64,000 bases of DNA from Balanoglossus misakiensis (lineage: Eukaryota; Hemichordata). How positions within the stretch are numbered: the first letter of the stretch is position 1; every line of letters begins with the position of its first letter. The notes below the pieces were generated by a model, which saw only the letters and a program-made list of their open reading frames with translations, searched no databases and was not told the origin of the DNA. The translations under genes were made by a program, and so were the position numbers. Positions 63,940-64,000 of the stretch are shown one piece after another. The stretch spans positions 4,216,001 through 4,280,000 of the forward strand of contig CM082590.2 in the NCBI GenBank assembly GCA_040954595.2, written 5' to 3'.

Positions 63940-64000
63940 ATGAAGAAGACAATTAGAGCTACAAGCAGCATTGGAGTGGCCAAAGCGGTTAGCATGGTTC
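63940..64000 (+). other. unit small ORF 12, runs off the window
   Basis: The start context is GCCACCATG. The visible 20 codons match the members at 53653 and 55462. Confidence 0.25.

Larger units (their letters stand above)
42030..64000 (+). repeat. ~900 bp macrosatellite, at least 12 units, with nested expansions
   Basis: Using the GCC(A/G)CCATGAAGAAG string as anchor, units fall at 43508, 44405, 47228, 50081, 52500, 53653, 54551, 55462, 56364, 60961, 62586 and 63940. Simple intervals are 897, 898, 902 and 911 bp. Longer intervals are explained by 116 bp array expansion (before 50081, 53653, 60961 and 63940) or by the inserted module (before 47228, 52500 and 62586). Unit order is small ORF, GATCAGTGTCCAAC, TTAGGTGTTCCAG, GCTGTATCTGCTGTGCATGC, 116 bp segment, ATTAAGTTATGGAATTACTG, then 'accaatcacaattcacttg' and 'ccaatatggcc'. 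42030-43400 is an older, more diverged unit. The array continues past the window end. Confidence 0.9.

Overview
This 64 kb window looks like repeat-dense, gene-poor nuclear DNA of an animal, most plausibly a marine invertebrate. I base that on AT-rich non-coding DNA, decayed L1/Tx1-type LINE coding sequence, a tRNA-derived SINE with a 'gctatataa'-type tail, small terminal-inverted-repeat elements and several satellite families. I cannot name the species. I found no intact, recognisable cellular gene; nearly every long open frame is LINE debris or a by-product of a tandem repeat.

Layout. (1) 1-14563: a ragged duplication with copies at 1-4246 and 10174-14563. It is built from a diverged ~2.4 kb repeat, interrupted by a minus-strand LINE that itself carries a nested ~666 bp element. 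The LINE 3' half lies at 7574-10127. (2) 14564-21506: mostly featureless AT-rich DNA with a short TTAGGG tract, a C19 tract, two small tandem duplications and one possible exon (18961-19155). (3) 21507-24225: two ~835 bp direct repeats flanking a ~86 bp satellite. (4) 24226-29692: unassigned DNA, a decayed ~170 bp tandem repeat, a SINE, and a mobile element ending in a ~140 bp hairpin. (5) 29693-39830: about 50 monomers of a ~195 bp satellite, one of them split by a 521 bp DNA transposon whose empty site can be reconstructed exactly. (6) 39831-42030: spacer, a second copy of a block also found left of the satellite, and a 54 bp minisatellite with purine tracts. (7) 42030-64000: a macrosatellite with a ~900 bp unit. 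Each unit carries a 116 bp segment that has expanded independently to about 2, 4, 5, 19 and 33 copies in different units. Three units carry an additional insert (0.7-1.9 kb) at one and the same internal site.

The most interesting system is region 7: a satellite within a satellite, with 11-monomer higher-order structure, a recurrent Helitron/Helentron-like insert, and a small Kozak-headed open frame of 45-49 codons that recurs in every complete unit. The second is the hairpin-ended element (5570-6200 and 28925-29557), whose arms seem to have changed together between copies. All alignments here were done by eye; identities, selection tests and family names need computation.
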